NCBI RefSeq assembly: GCF_963678635.1
Contig: NC_087069.1
Location: 14,050,660-14,114,659, forward strand
Origin: Symsagittifera roscoffensis
Lineage: Eukaryota; Xenacoelomorpha; Acoela; Convolutidae
Direction of reading: 5' to 3'
DNA: 64,000 nucleotides
Of this stretch, positions 20,430 through 33,024 are shown in pieces. Under the pieces are notes generated by a model. That model saw nothing but the letters and a program-made list of their open reading frames with translations, made no database searches and had not been told where the DNA came from. Position numbers and translations under genes: made by a program. Position 1 is the stretch's first letter; each line of letters opens with the position of its first letter.

Positions 20430-22110
20430 GGCTATTGTGATTTTGCTTTGAAGCTTCAACTAACTAATTCATGACCATTTTCTGGTCTGGCTATTGTTTT
20501 CTCACGATCGAACTGCGAGAATTAATCTTGGAATCGAACATCCCAAGTTATGACTGAAAAGCTACGGTTCCGCCTTTTATTACTACTGTCTAAGACGAAA
20601 AGAGACATTTTTTGTCTATTTCGATTGCCGTGTTTTTTTGAAATTATCATCAACAAAAAACGTTATTGAAACTTAAGCACACAAACCAATTTTTCGAAAA
20701 AAAATGCGCAAAACAATAATCGATCACGCAGATTTTTACTGCAATGCAAAGAAAGACCAAATGAAAAAATTGCACAACTTTTTCTATTTTTTTTTTCAAA
20801 ATAAAAGGAAATGAAAATCAAAATCCAAAGAAAAAATTAAAAAAAAACCATTGACAATTTATAAAAAAAAGTTGCAAGATTTCCTTTGTTCAATTGTTCT
20901 TAAAATTTTTTCAGTCAGTTTTTGCGACGTGCTAAACTTGTTGTTGAAACAAATTCACCGTTCGATAAATTGACGACTAAAACTTGATTGAACTTTATTG
21001 CTTTTTTGAGGAAACGTGTGATTTTGGGTTCCATTAAATCGAGTTTTGGCTTATAGTATTTTTCCTTGATTTGATTTACAGGTGTATTTTTTTAGAATAG
21101 CGTTGTTCAGTCGGAAGATACTTTCAAAAATTGACAAATGTACGCGGGAAAAAAATCCAATTGTTTCAACTGAAACAATTAAAGAATCCTAATTTATTTT
21201 GTCTTCAACGTTTTTTTTAACAAAGTTTTTTTTTCAAAACTTTCGAAGTCAGAAATTTAGGGCAAGTATAAATATAGGGCAGAAATTGCAACAAGTATAA
21301 AAAAGTAGTTCTTTTTTGTTTTACAGAGTTTTAACTTCACAATTATTATTTTGGATTAGACAGCGGTCGAACACATCTAGGTAAAGCAATTCCAGCAGTT
21401 CAATTACCAAAACCTTCAAATTGTTTTCCGACAAATAGAGAGAAATTTGGTCTTCATTTCTTAAAACTTTTTTCTTACTTTTTAACGCTACAAAAAGTTA
21501 TTGGAAGGGTTGAGTGAAATTAAAGCGCTTTGAATCGTGAGTCATATAAAAATTCTTTTTTTTTTCAATTTTTCATTTTCAGTAAAAAAAAACGGTGTCA
21601 AAATTTCAATTTTTGGTCTACTTTTAAGCAATTAAAATTATAACGAAAATTTACTTTCAAAAAATTAAAATATTCAATTTTTTTTTTCTGAAAAAAATAT
21701 TTTGAAAGTTTTTTCTGGCGTTTCCTTGGTGATATAAGTTAACAAACCTTGAAACTTGAATAATTTTGTCCATCAAAACATAGAGCACAATTCTTATGAA
21801 ATTGAATATTGATAAACAAAAATGGAAGAGAGTTCATTTTTATAACCTATGTCTTAAAACTGTCTAAGTTGAATTTTCTGCAGACTGCGGCAAATTTTTT
21901 TAGTATAAACCCTTCCTCTAGTTCAATTAAGGAACGTGAAGCTTGTGAATTTTTTTACTGTGTGAAATCAAAATTGATCTGTGTAAATTGAATGTCTTCA
22001 GCGTATAAAAAAAGTACTTAAGTTGCTGTCTGCGAAAAATTGCTCAGGTAAATTTGATATAAGTTGGGTCACTATTAGCTTTTTGTTTTTCAGGCATTTC
22101 TAGACTTTCG
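20430..22110. other. Non-coding AT-rich DNA
   Basis: I see no gene. Sequence is dominated by A/T runs; the frame at 21809-21991 has no recognisable content. Confidence 0.5.
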
Positions 22111-22146
22111 CGACCAAATTTTGGTATTTCCAGACTTTCTCGGCCC

Positions 22147-22925
22147 ACGGCGCGACTCATGTCCACACTATCCAGACCTTATGTCCAGACTTTCCAGACT
22201 CAAACTCTCAGCGCGACTATGCAATTTGGGTCTAAATCCGGATGCGGCGCGACCCTTGGCGCGACTCATGTCCACACTATCCAGACCTTATGTCCAGACT
22301 TTCCACACTCAAACTCTCGGCGCGACTATGCAATTTGGGTCTAAATCCGGATGCGGCGCGACCCTTGGCGCGACTCAAGTCCACACTATCCAGACCTTAT
22401 GTCCAGACTTTCCAGACTCAAACTCTCGGCGCGACTATGCAATTTGGGTCTAAATCCGGATGCGGCGCGACCCTTATGGCGACTCATGTCCAGACTTTCC
22501 AGACTCAAACTCTCGGCGCGACTATGCAATTTGGGTCTAAATGCGGATGCGGCGCGACCCTTGGCGCGACTCATGTCCAGACTTTCCAGTTCTTATGTCC
22601 AGACTCAAACTCTCGGCGCGACTAAGCATTTTGGGTCTGAATCCGGATGCGGCGCGACCATGGCGGTTATGGCGCGACTTTTGCGACCAAGGCGGAGAAT
22701 GCGCGACTTTCCAGACCAAGGCGGAGACGGCGCGACTTTCCAGACCAACGCGTAGAGGCCAAGGCGGAGACGGTGCGACTTTCGAGACCAAGGCGGTACC
22801 AACGCGTCAGGCCAAGGCGGAGACGGTGCGACTTTCGAGACCAAGGCGGTATCGGCGCTGATTTCCAGACGGAGGCGAACGTGGCGCGTCTTTCCGGACC
22901 AAGGCGGAGACGCCACGACCAATAA
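22147..22925. repeat. GC-rich 109-bp minisatellite with a second, shorter-unit block
   Basis: gcgactcatg (or caag) recurs at 22152, 22261, 22370 and 22479, an exact 109-bp period. The next copy, at 22566, is 22 bp shorter. Each unit contains gactttccagactcaaactc and aatttgggtctaaat. From about 22671 a related block of roughly 30-bp units (gcgactttccagaccaaggcgga) continues to 22920. Because 109 is not a multiple of 3, long open frames occur in several phases and are artefacts. Confidence 0.9.
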
Positions 22926-22929
22926 ACAA

Positions 22930-23420
22930 TTTCTCAGGAACGAGTTGGATACGTACGTTAACGCCATCGACAAGGAATAGTCGTAAAGTTTTTTTGATTC
23001 AGCTCTGACTGGATTGTTATCAGTATAATGTTATTGAGAGCAGGAATGCTTGATCTGTCTCTGGATTGTAATTTATTTGAACACTGCATTCAAATTAGTA
23101 AGTTTTAGGCATCCAAACAGCTGGGTTTTAGACGAAAGATTTTCAATGAGACAAACTTGCTTAGATCTCTGTTTCAATTCCGTTTGGTTGCTGCAAAACA
23201 ATAAGTTTCACGAATTTCTAGGTTTGAGGTTACTGCCGCTGCTCATGGAAAAAGCATAATCATATTGTTTAAAGTTTGTTGCCAGAGGTCCAGCAGAGTA
23301 ATGTGGTTTGAAGCCAAACGACCTGGTCCCAGAGCTTGACTTTTCTTTCGATCAAGTAGTAGCAAACTGAACCTCAAAGGTGATGATTTGATTTCGTTGA
23401 ACGGTAAGCTTCTTAATCTA
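22930..23420. other. Non-coding, no feature seen
   Basis: No gene supported; the two short frames here lack motifs and splice context. Confidence 0.45.
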
Positions 23421-23424
23421 AACT

Positions 23425-26400
23425 TCATTCTTCAAAAAATTAAGAAGCGGTTTGAAAAAATTCAGCCAATTTTTTAACGTTTCCTGCGGTTTCAAAAAAT
23501 TCAGCTTTTTTTGACGTTTCCTGCGGTTTAAAGATTGGTTCATCGCACACAGCGAACTTAACTGCTTGGTCATTTTTGGTTTTGAAAGTTTCACCATTTG
23601 ATATCAATAAGGTCTACAGCTTGCTGATGTTAGAAATCACCTTGGACAAGGAAGTCTCTTAATTTTTGATTAATGGTCGGTTTTTGAGGTCACTAGAGCA
23701 GCTGGGTGACAGTGGTATACAAACAATTTTTGTTCTGAGCACGTTTTTAAGGACGGGCAGAAAAACTATGTTAGTTAAGTATTTTTTAAATCTTGATTAG
23801 CGCAAAGGAAGCTTGTTGAGACTCAGGTTTATTTCGTAAAATCGCCTATAAGTTGTGAGTTTGGCTCCATATGAAAATGTCAGAAATGAGTTTGCGGGTT
23901 GAATCCCAACGTTAGTTATCGCTTTTTTTGTAGAATCCATGTGACTATATATTTCCAGCGTTGATTCAAGTATAACTCTCCGAAGAAAAAAAATTTTTTT
24001 GCACCCTGAAACTGCGATATCTCGGTGCTAGTGTACTAATGCTTCTGTAGAAAATCAACAGGATTAGCCGAGAAAGCTACTTATACAGTTTGGAAATCAT
24101 ATGAAAAAATGCAAATTATAGACTTTCATGCAAATCCATAAGTATAAAAAATTGCATAGAAACTCTGTGATTAGTAAATTTTCTTCTATGGATATTGTAT
24201 GGATAGAATTTTTCTACAACCAAAAAAAACTAGTTTTTGTATTTTTAATGTTTTAATCTATATTAACAGAACCTATTTTAAGTTGCCATACAAACAATAG
24301 GTCTTATGAGTGTTTTTGACAATAGTTATCTTGTGAAACGGAAAAAATTCTTTTGAATTACATTATGCACACAAAACGAAATATATTCTGCACGCGAAAT
24401 TTTTTGTTGGCGCAATTTTGTTTCTAAGTTAAAAATTTTTTTTTGTCATCAATGAAGTCAATTCATACAGAAAGTGTATGATTAACAATTTTCGAAAAAA
24501 AATTGTTTTGTATTCATGACGACACACTAATTTTAAATCCAAAGTATTTGAAAAGTCCAGAGTGATATCGTAATCTCGCCTAATAATTGTGAATTAAACT
24601 CATTAAAAAATATCAATATCGACAAAAATCCAACCGTTAATTACCGCTTTTTTGTAGTATCGATGTGACCAAAACATTTCAGCTCTGATTCAAGTATAAA
24701 ACTGCTAAACAAAGAGTTTTTTTCATCGCTAAACCTGCGATATCGGGGAGCTAGTCCAGTAATGTTTCTGTAGAAAATCAATCGGATTGGCCAAAATTGC
24801 TAGTCATACATTTTTTATCATAAGTTTTTCCTGCTTTTCCATGGGTATAAAAATTGCATAAAATATCTTTGATTGGTGATATTTACTAAATGGAAATTTT
24901 AAGGAGAGAATTTTTCGATAAACAAAAGAAAAATTGATTTACAATTTTCCAAATTATAATTTTTATTCAACATTTTTGGGTTTTGATCGTATTCAGAGAT
25001 ATCTGAGAAAAACTTTGGTTTATGAAAACAATAGACACCAAAAATGGACGGTTTTGCGTTTTCGATGCACATCGGAAGCGATAAAAATAGTTGTTGAAAT
25101 GTTTGTCACAAATTATATAATGAAAGTACAAATTTTTGGAATTCTTAAGCAATCAGGAATTAAATAAGGCATATATAATCGTGCCAAATAAAAAAAGGCT
25201 TTTGAGAGCTTTGAAAACTCTAGCGAAACGAAAAAAATTCTATTTTTTGAGTATCCAGGACTAAGTTATGCACGCACAAAAAAAATTGCTAGCAAATTTT
25301 TTTTGGGGCAAATTGTATCCTATTTTTATGAAAACTTATTGTCGACATCAGAAAAATCTAGTCATACATTTTATATTCAAATAAATTCTTCGATTAAAAA
25401 TTTTGTCAAAAAAAAACTGATTTTAATTCAAGACGATACACTGATTTTTATGCCAAAACAAGAAAAAAATGACTTTGAAAAATTGTTGACACGTTTTTAG
25501 CAACAAAAAGGATGAGACTTTTATAACTGATTTGTTTTTTATAGACTTAGTTTACGGAAATGTATGATTAATTTTTTGGTTCTTTGTATGATTAGTTTTT
25601 TCCGTTGGCCGACAGATAAATTTTCGGAATATTTTTTCTCGTTTGTTTCAAAACGGGCTCGTTTTCAAAAAATTGTTTTTTTAAATGCTTGAAAAGTTTC
25701 ATTTTTTTTGTTCGCTCGCTTCTTCTTTTTTTGCATGTTTCCAGGAATTGCAAAAAAAAAACTTCCGGATGTTTTTTTGTTTTTTTTAAAGTGACGTTTT
25801 AACAGGGGGCCCGGTTTTAGAGAAGGTAATAATGAATTGAAACGACGCTGTTCCATAGCCTTGCTTTTTTTTCGAACAAACAGTTGCAAACTGAACCTTA
25901 GTTGTGATTATTTATTTTTGGTGAACGATATACTTCTCATCTCCTTAGAAAATTAAATGAGATCCGCCATGAAAAATTTCTGCTCAATTTTTTGTTTTTT
26001 TTCTGCAGTTTAAAGATTGGTTTCTTGCATAGCGAACTGAGCCGCCTGATTATTCTTAGTTCTCATGTTCTCACCAAGTGATATCAATGAGCTCTACAGC
26101 TTGTTGGTGTTGGAAATCACCTTGAACAATGAAGTCTTTTAAATTGTTGTTAGTTATAGGTTTTTAATGTCACTTGGGCAGCTTGATGGCAATGGTATAC
26201 AGACAAGATTTACCCTGACCACTTTTTCAGTGACGAGAAAAAATTTCGAGCAAGTCCTTGTTTTTTTTCATTATTTACTATCTCAGAGAAAGCTTGTTGA
26301 AACTCAACTGTGACGTAACTTCGCCTAATAATTGTGAGGTTGGTTCAACGAAAATGTCAGAAACTTCGCGGGTAGAATTTTACTGTAAGTTATCGCTTTT

Positions 26401-27300
26401 TTGTAGTATCCTTATTACTAAATTTTTCCAGCGCTGACTCATGTAAAATTCTGCAATTAAAAGTGTTATTAAAAGTGTTATTTGCCTGCAATATTCAGGG
26501 GCTAGTTCAGTAATGCTTCCGTAGAAAACTTTTATATGTGGAAAACTGCTTATCATACACTTTACGTGCATTTCCATTAGTCTAAAAAATTGCTTAGAAG
26601 ATCTATGATAAGTGGTTTTTCGCTATTTGAAGTGTGTTTGACTAGAATTTTCCATAAACCAAAAAAAAATTTAGTTGGTGATTTTTTTTGAACCATAGGT
26701 TTTTTTCTCAAAATCATAGTCACCAATGTTTGAAACGTCTTACAAATACGATGCATAGGAAGCAATCAAAGTTGTTTTGAAATTGTCTGACGCAAATGAT
26801 ATAATGAAAGTATCAATCTTTTCATATTTGCCAAAAATTTTAAAAGATGAAAATTTTTAGAGTTTGAAATTTTTAGTAACTAGGCATTGATCAAGGCATA
26901 AATAACCATGCCATACAAAAAATAGGCCTTTTAAGTGTTGTCCATGGCAGCCATCCATGGCAACCACTAAATTTTCATTTTTTACCACTAAATTTAACTT
27001 GAACTCAACCCGTGTTTTAATCAAAATTTTTTGAACTAATACCAAAATTTCATTTTTAAAAGAATTCATATAATTTTGATTTTGAAATCTTTAACAGTTA
27101 CAAGTTTTTTTGATTTTTTAAATTTTACCTTTTAAAAAATTACACGCAAAAAAAATTAAAAACCTTGTGAAACTCAACAGACACGGGTAAACCATGAATA
27201 ATTTGTGAAAAAAATTTAATATAATCAATCAAAATTATATATTTCCTTTTTTCCAGGATCGACAGAAAAAATTTCTGAATATCTTTTATTTTTTTTTTAA
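23425..27300. repeat. Diverged multi-copy repeat
   Basis: Similar blocks recur: gtttaaagattggtt...caccttg(g/a)acaa(g)gaagtct at about 23525-23760 and 26008-26230, and tcgctttttttgtag...ctgcgatatc...gtagaaaa(t)c at about 23880-24080, 24600-24790 and 26330-26540. Divergence is high with indels. No coding potential is evident. I see no transposon motif, so the class is unknown. Confidence 0.6.
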
Positions 27301-27551
27301 AGTGTCTTACAATTCTACGCCCTCGTTAATTATATAATTTTAAGGAAAAAACTTAAGGAAGCAGTAAATTAAACAAAATTTGTCGAAATAGTGCTGAGCA
27401 GCTCAGGAAAACATATGAGAAAAACTGCAATTAAACAGAATATGCAAAATATCTCTTTTTTGATATCATAATCATGCATTTATAAAATTCCAAATTTTTA
27501 CAGACTGTTATCATTTGTAACACAAAAGTACCTTTGCACATAAGAAGACAA

Positions 27552-27557
27552 TTTATT
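27552..27557 (-). promoter_or_regulatory. Polyadenylation signal AATAAA
   Basis: The minus strand reads AATAAA about 55 nt after the stop codon at 27612, consistent with the 3' end of the ANKRD6-like transcript. Confidence 0.6.
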
Positions 27558-27611
27558 AACCACCAGTTTTAGTTCCATTTAAAGCTTCGGTGAGTTTTAA
27601 AAAACTTTAAA

Positions 27612-28901
27612 TTAGTTCTCAATTTGAGATTTTTGATGACTTTCGGAGTTTCCATTGGAGGGCTGCTGGTAAGATTTCAGCATTTGTTCTAAATTTCGAA
27701 TTTTCTGCTTCAAAGCTTGTTGGTCTTTTTCGTAATGCTTCTTCATTGAAGCTTCCAAATCGGTTAAATGTCGTGTATTTTTATCCTCCCATGATCCGAT
27801 TGGAGTTTGAAAACTCAACATTTGTTCATTGTTATTTCCGGTTTTTCCTTCGTTCAGAGATCCGTTTGCACTTCCGGATGAATCATGCGATTTGCGTTCA
27901 TCACTTAGCGAACTATTTCTAACCACCTTTGATCTCGCCGCCTGCTGTTGAATGGCCTTCAACTGAGCACTCACTTCTTGGTAAGAAGGGGTCACTCCAG
28001 CTCCCGAAACTGAACTGAATCTTGCCTGTGACCTCTGAGCTGTTAGAGGACTTAGAGACATTTTAGCCCCGCTGTTATGCGACCCGGAAACAGAAGTGCT
28101 GGCTGCTCTGTAATATGACGAACTTTTCATACCATGAGAGCAGCCACGACTTGAGTCTTTATAGTGAATCGAGCCATAGTTCTGCTGTAACTGGGTCATG
28201 ATTTCCTCCGAAGCCATTTTGGCCTGGTCACTATGAGCGCTTATGGACCTTTTGTTGTCGGAAATGACCCGAACGTCTTTTGTGAGCAGTGGCGGAATGG
28301 CGAGAGAAGCGAAATCATTCGGTTTCATGCTGTCGGACGGCAATCCATGGAGCACCGGAAGATGCGAGATGCTCTCGGTATCAATAACCGACTCTGCGTC
28401 ATCTGAAGTATTATGGAAAACATTGGGATATCTTCCTGATACTCCTGGCTTTTCTTCAATTGGTTGAAACCCCGAGAACCCATGTGAATCACCGACAAAG
28501 TTCCCCGAAACATTCTTGGACCGAGTTGGAGCGAACGACAACGAAGCTCCTGTTTCGCTTGGTGTTGTTCCAAGTGATTCACCTCCCGATGTTGTCGTCA
28601 CTGGATAATCTTGCGATGACGCTTTCGAGTGGGATTCGAACGCACCCGAGTCGCGGTAGCCCGACTTAGAGGAGGAGTTAGTAGTCTCGGCTCCCGATTC
28701 GTCTTGACTGGTAATTGCGGCGACACTTAGGTTTCTCGGGTCGACGTCACCACAACTGTGTCGGCGTTTTCCGAGGGCGGTTCCTCCGGGACTGACAGTT
28801 GACGAGAGCGTAGGGTAGAAATTCATCTGGCTTCCAATGCGTTCGTTCACCCGTCTGTATCTAGCCTCGCACCATACTTTCATTGTGTTTTCCATACGAA
28901 G
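27612..28901 (-). CDS. ANKRD6: ANKRD6-like, last coding exon
   Basis: The acceptor is tatctttag|CTTCGT, phase 0, and the stop is TAA at 27612-27614. The exon encodes 429 residues. Near its start, TMKVWCEARYRRVNERIG corresponds to the KTWC segment of ANKRD6. The centre is Ser/Gly-rich low complexity. Residues about 370-410 form a heptad-rich coiled coil (LEASMKKHYEKDQQALKQKI), as at the C-terminus of ANKRD6. In Diversin the C-terminal part is the conserved region linked to Axin binding; that function is inferred here. The intron upstream is about 220 bp (28902-29120). Confidence 0.88.
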   Translation of the reverse strand, partial: LRMENTMKVWCEARYRRVNERIGSQMNFYPTLSSTVSPGGTALGKRRHSCGDVDPRNLSVAAITSQDESGAETTNSSSKSGYRDSGAFESHSKASSQDYPVTTTSGGESLGTTPSETGASLSFAPTRSKNVSGNFVGDSHGFSGFQPIEEKPGVSGRYPNVFHNTSDDAESVIDTESISHLPVLHGLPSDSMKPNDFASLAIPPLLTKDVRVISDNKRSISAHSDQAKMASEEIMTQLQQNYGSIHYKDSSRGCSHGMKSSSYYRAASTSVSGSHNSGAKMSLSPLTAQRSQARFSSVSGAGVTPSYQEVSAQLKAIQQQAARSKVVRNSSLSDERKSHDSSGSANGSLNEGKTGNNNEQMLSFQTPIGSWEDKNTRHLTDLEASMKKHYEKDQQALKQKIRNLEQMLKSYQQPSNGNSESHQKSQIEN

Positions 28902-29120
28902 CTAAAGATAATTAAAAAAATCTAACATTTTCTGCTTTTCTGTAAAAGTTTTTCAAACGAAAGAAACTTAATATCCGGTGCAAGTTTCCAAAAAAATGAT
29001 TTTTTTTCTGCAATAGAACAATTTCGTATTGTGCAGCTTTGTTTTGCTCGGTCTTGTTTTTGATGAGAACAAAAAGTGAAATTAGTTTGAAACTAATCAA
29101 AGAAAGGACTGCTTAAAAAC

Positions 29121-29246
29121 CTCGAGTTTTCGGAGTTCCTTGGAGTAGACGATTCTCTCCTGAAGGGCCCGTCTGTCCATTCTGTGATTGCACTCTGTTC
29201 GCTCGGCCGAAATTCTCTCTCGGCATAACTTGTCCACGCAAGCCAC
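29121..29246 (-). CDS. ANKRD6: ANKRD6-like, penultimate exon
   Basis: 126 nt, 42 codons, phase 0 at both ends; acceptor ttttaag|GTG, donor GAG|GTTTTT. It encodes CVDKLCRERISAERTECNHR followed by a charged helix (LQERIVYSKELRKLE). The SAERTEC-N-R signature is the strongest single match to vertebrate ANKRD6. Confidence 0.88.
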
Positions 29247-29637
29247 CTTAAAATTTCGAAAATTTATCGGTAAATTTTTTTTGGCAAACTTCTTACTGTT
29301 TTTGTTTTAAGCTTGTTACTGACGTAACTTTTTTCCTGAGAATGTTGAAAAGTTAAACATTACTTTCTTTCCAGCTTTAGTACAGTTTGATCTTCAAAAT
29401 AATTATTTTAAAAGTAAATTTGCCAAAAATTGCGACTTGGGTTAGTTACTGTTTTGAAATTTTGTTAATTTTTTTTGCTAATTTTTCTCTCATGAGCCCT
29501 TCAAAAAATCAAAAATCTTTGATCTTTTCAACTTTTTTTAACATTCTAATATTCAAAATTCTTATGTAACAGACCAGATTTTCTTACAAAGCGCCCTCAG
29601 TTAGTTTTGATTTTCAAGTTTTGTATTTTTCTGGTAC

Positions 29638-29817
29638 CTGATGTGTCGTTTTTTCGTCTAAATCGACAATCTTCTTATCGGTCACTTCTTCACTCAGCTT
29701 CAGTTCGTCCAAAATGGCCTCCTTCAGAAACTCCACTTTGGCGTCCAGGGCTGCAATGTGTTTGGAACATCCACATCTGCATTTGGACATCAAGTGAGCA
29801 GCCGAACTTTGACCCCC
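29638..29817 (-). CDS. ANKRD6: ANKRD6-like exon with Cys-rich/helical segment
   Basis: 180 nt, 60 codons, phase 0; acceptor tttttccag|GGG, donor CAG|GTACCA. It begins GGQSSAAHLMSKCRCGCSKH and continues as a helix (LDAKVEFLKEAILDELKLSEEV) ending in TTHQ. ANKRD6 has a CRC-containing motif followed by a helix ending KTQHQ at the same place. Confidence 0.88.
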
Positions 29818-31376
29818 CTGGAAAAAAAGAGACCAAATTAACCACGAGGAAAGTATCAATACTTACAAATAAGTTGAATATCTGAAGACAGATGCGAATT
29901 TTGGAAGGTATGCAAACTTTAAATGAAAAGAATAGGAAAATATGAGTTCATATGAGCATCATCGAAAGACATATGGTCAACCAAATTGATTTTCCGAGCT
30001 CTCTCAAACAACTATAGCGAAACATTTTTGCTAAAAAAATTTGCCGCGGCGATAAATTCAAATAAGAGAGGTCAAACACACAGATAAGGCGTTTCGATCC
30101 ATTTTACCAAAAAATAGCCAATTTTTGGCACGTTCAACCTCCTCAAGTTTCGTATAAATTGATACCGGAGTCGCTTGTAGAAATATTTTAGAGTCAGGTA
30201 TCCAAAAATGGATGTCATACAAAATACTAGAAGAGAACCTATTAGGTTAACGTAGTGGTGATTCCGCTAGTGCTATCTATTTCAAAGTTTGCAATGTTAC
30301 CGCTCTGTTTATTTTCACCTAACTCGAAAAAAGTCGAGTCCTTACATTTTTGAAAAGTCCTTAAATTAACCTTTATTGTCAAACAGAGATAGCAATCAAA
30401 CAGAGTTCTTAAAATTCACGTCTGCATTTTTGCGCTTCAACTTGGAACCATGTGAAGTATAATAATATTGACTTTGAACTTTTAAATTCAATTCTTGGTG
30501 CGTAATTTATTCTTTTCTTTCCATCATTTGCATGTAGTTGTCTGTAAACCTACTTCAATCAGATGTCATTTTCACTGATTTGAAATTTGAGACAAAAATT
30601 ATGAAATTGGAATCAGGTTTTAAAACATATAAAAAAGTTCTCATTTTTTGAAATATGAGGTTATTACTTCTGACTTACTAGTTGTGATCAATAACATAAA
30701 CTTGTTGATGTTTTTGATAAGAAACTGAGGCCCAAAATTTGATTAATGACTTGAACTCATCCGTTTATTATAAAACATGTCATTTTAATTTTTGAGCCAT
30801 AATTTATCCATGAAGGCATTCGAAGGAATTCGTATTCGCGGTACTTTTCAGCAGAGATATTTATCCCCTGCATTTCGGAGGGGAAAGAAATTTGATACTT
30901 TGCCACTTAGACAAGCCATTAGTCTGAGCTAGCATATTCCCTACAGAGTAATTAGTAACCCAACCCGGAAAATCCTTATTACAAAGTAGATTAGACATTC
31001 GCATGATATGCGATATGCGACTTCTTAAAATGTAAGTTTAGATTATGTTTTCAAAAAAGACAAAATTCTTGATTTGAAGTGAAGCACTAAATATAGAAAA
31101 TAATTTTTTTTTGAATGAGATTTAGAAACAATACTTTTTGATTTCTACTTGCAGGGATGGTTTGCTTCAATGACGGTTTGTTACAATGATGATTTAGCAT
31201 AATTCATCATTTTGCCGAGCACCGAACTAAAAAGTTTTCAGCGTCCGTTCAAGTTCGTTGCTCGGCAAATGATGAGTTAACTAACTTCTCATTACAACGA
31301 ACTGTCCGTAAAACCGAGAAAAGTATATTATTTTAAGATTGTTAAATTATTCTATTTCTAATGAACTAAAGCGTAC
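29818..31376 (-). other. Intron of the ANKRD6-like gene
   Basis: Apart from the hairpin at 31202-31278 I see no gene or transposon here. Confidence 0.6.
31202..31278. repeat. Imperfect 27-bp inverted repeat in an intron
   Basis: Arms 31202-31228 and 31252-31278 share cgagca.cgaact and .tcatcat..tgcc in inverted orientation, with 23 nt between them. Shorter inverted pieces (tgttacaatga / tcattacaacga) flank them, so this may be a small foldback element of about 180 bp. It lies about 100 bp downstream (in gene direction) of the exon ending at 31377. Confidence 0.65.
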
Positions 31377-31723
31377 CCTGTGATCAGTCGAGAAATCCTC
31401 CGCCTCCAAATTTCTGTTCACGCGGTGTCTTCGTTTTTGTTCACCCGGCGATTCTTTCGCCGGTTTGGTCAAATAAGCTCCGTCGTACAGAGTGTATTGC
31501 CCCCCTCCTCCAGGAGGACCCCCTGAGGATTCGCGGCGGCGGTGGTGATGGTGTCGGGAGGATGATGTCGCGGGAAGATCGTGGGGGTGGTGGTTGTGGG
31601 GTCGGGATGAAGAGGGTTCTTTGTTGTCCCCCCTCTCTCCCCCTCCCCCTCTGGGATGGTGGTGGGAGTGTGAATTGTGTTGATGATGCTGATCAATTGT
31701 ACTCAAAGATGACATCGAGTTTC
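31377..31723 (-). CDS. ANKRD6: ANKRD6-like exon, His/Gly/Arg-rich with YTLY motif
   Basis: 347 nt; the acceptor ttaacag|GA completes the glycine codon begun by the previous exon, and the donor is AGG|GTACGC. It contains His-rich, Gly-rich and Arg-rich low-complexity runs, then GGGGQYTLYDGAYL, corresponding to the YTLYRG motif of ANKRD6. The open frame continues past the donor to a stop in the intron, supporting splicing there. Confidence 0.85.
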
Positions 31724-33024
31724 CTGTTAAAAAACGATACAATAATTTAGAAAAAAAAAGCTTAAAAAGAACAAATTCAAGAGGAATGTAAAAACGCTCT
31801 GTCCAATTTAATTCAATTTTGTTGGGATAGCTTCATAATTTTACAAAGGTTGGGATCGGATAATCAAACAGTTTATTACAACAAAAAGTCTAAAAACGCT
31901 TTATTTGATTAATATCATTACACTTCAAGTATATGTGGATGTGAAATAAGCAGTAGAGGACAATTAGTCTGTTTTCCGGAAAAATAGCGGCGCTGAATAG
32001 CGCCAACAAGATAAAAAGTCTACCCAGCTGAGAACACTTTGTAATTTAGTCCGCAATTATTGATTTTTTCCCTGTAAATTTTTTACCTTTTTTCCACAAA
32101 TTTTGATTTGAATAAAAAACTAGGAAAAAAAAACTTGAGATAAAAATTATACGCTCTATTTTTACAAAAATAAAAGGCTTGCAGTTCTTCTGATTTTTTG
32201 AAGAGTCAAGACAAGACTCTCTTCATGTAAGATGAATCGATGGTGCAAAAGAGAATTCGATCTCTTAACATAGCTTTAAATATTTCACACTTTGTTCATT
32301 CAGTTCTTCTTTTTTATTCATCTTTTCTCCTCTGGGTTTTTTTTCCCGATTGGGAGGAAAAAGCGGCACCATCTTCAAAAGTTTGAAGAAATAATCAACG
32401 AGGAAGAAAGCGCGGCGGGGAACTGAAAATGCAGTTGCATAAGAAGTGACACGATTTAATCAGAATTCCCTTCATAAACAATTTGTCTGGTATTCTTTAC
32501 AGAAAACAACTCAATTAGCAAAAACTTGATTTTGATAGTAGAAAAAATGAAAACTTCAACTTGGTTTAATTAACTGGAGTACAAAAAAACTCAAGGAGGG
32601 TATTAATTAATCAGGCTTTTGGCTTCGATAAGGCTCACGTTTCTGAGAAAGTAAAAGCCAACGGTTTTGTTGGATGCTATAGTTTTTCACGAAACAAAAA
32701 GAAGAATCAGAAACACTTTTTCGCAGAATTCAAATAAAAACCAATGAACGTTTAGTCATTCAATTCTTAATTGAGTTTTGACAAGTTAATTTTTCGACCT
32801 ATATAAAAAGGGGAGAAATCATAACAGTCTAAGTGGAGTGAAGAGGATTTCGAAATATTGAAAAATATCTCTCTTTTTTTTTGCTTTTATTTTCTGAGCT
32901 CTAATGAAGCTACTTTCTGAAAACTACAGGTTCGGTTTAATTTGATATGTTCAACCCCAAAAAATTTCAATATAAATCTGCTTGCAAAATCGAACAGTTG
33001 TTTTTTTTAAATATTGCTGAAAAG
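31724..33024 (-). other. Intron of the ANKRD6-like gene, proximal part
   Basis: AT-rich, no recognised repeat or coding island up to the MITE at 33025. Confidence 0.55.

Noticed and set aside
22121-22973. Several open frames of 60-134 residues on both strands
   Set aside because: They are produced by the 109-bp GC-rich repeat, which is open in several phases; the translations simply repeat out of phase.
27612-28895. A stand-alone 427-residue gene starting at its first Met
   Set aside because: An acceptor lies just upstream (28902-28903) and the frame joins the preceding exons in phase, so it is the last exon of the ANKRD6-like gene.
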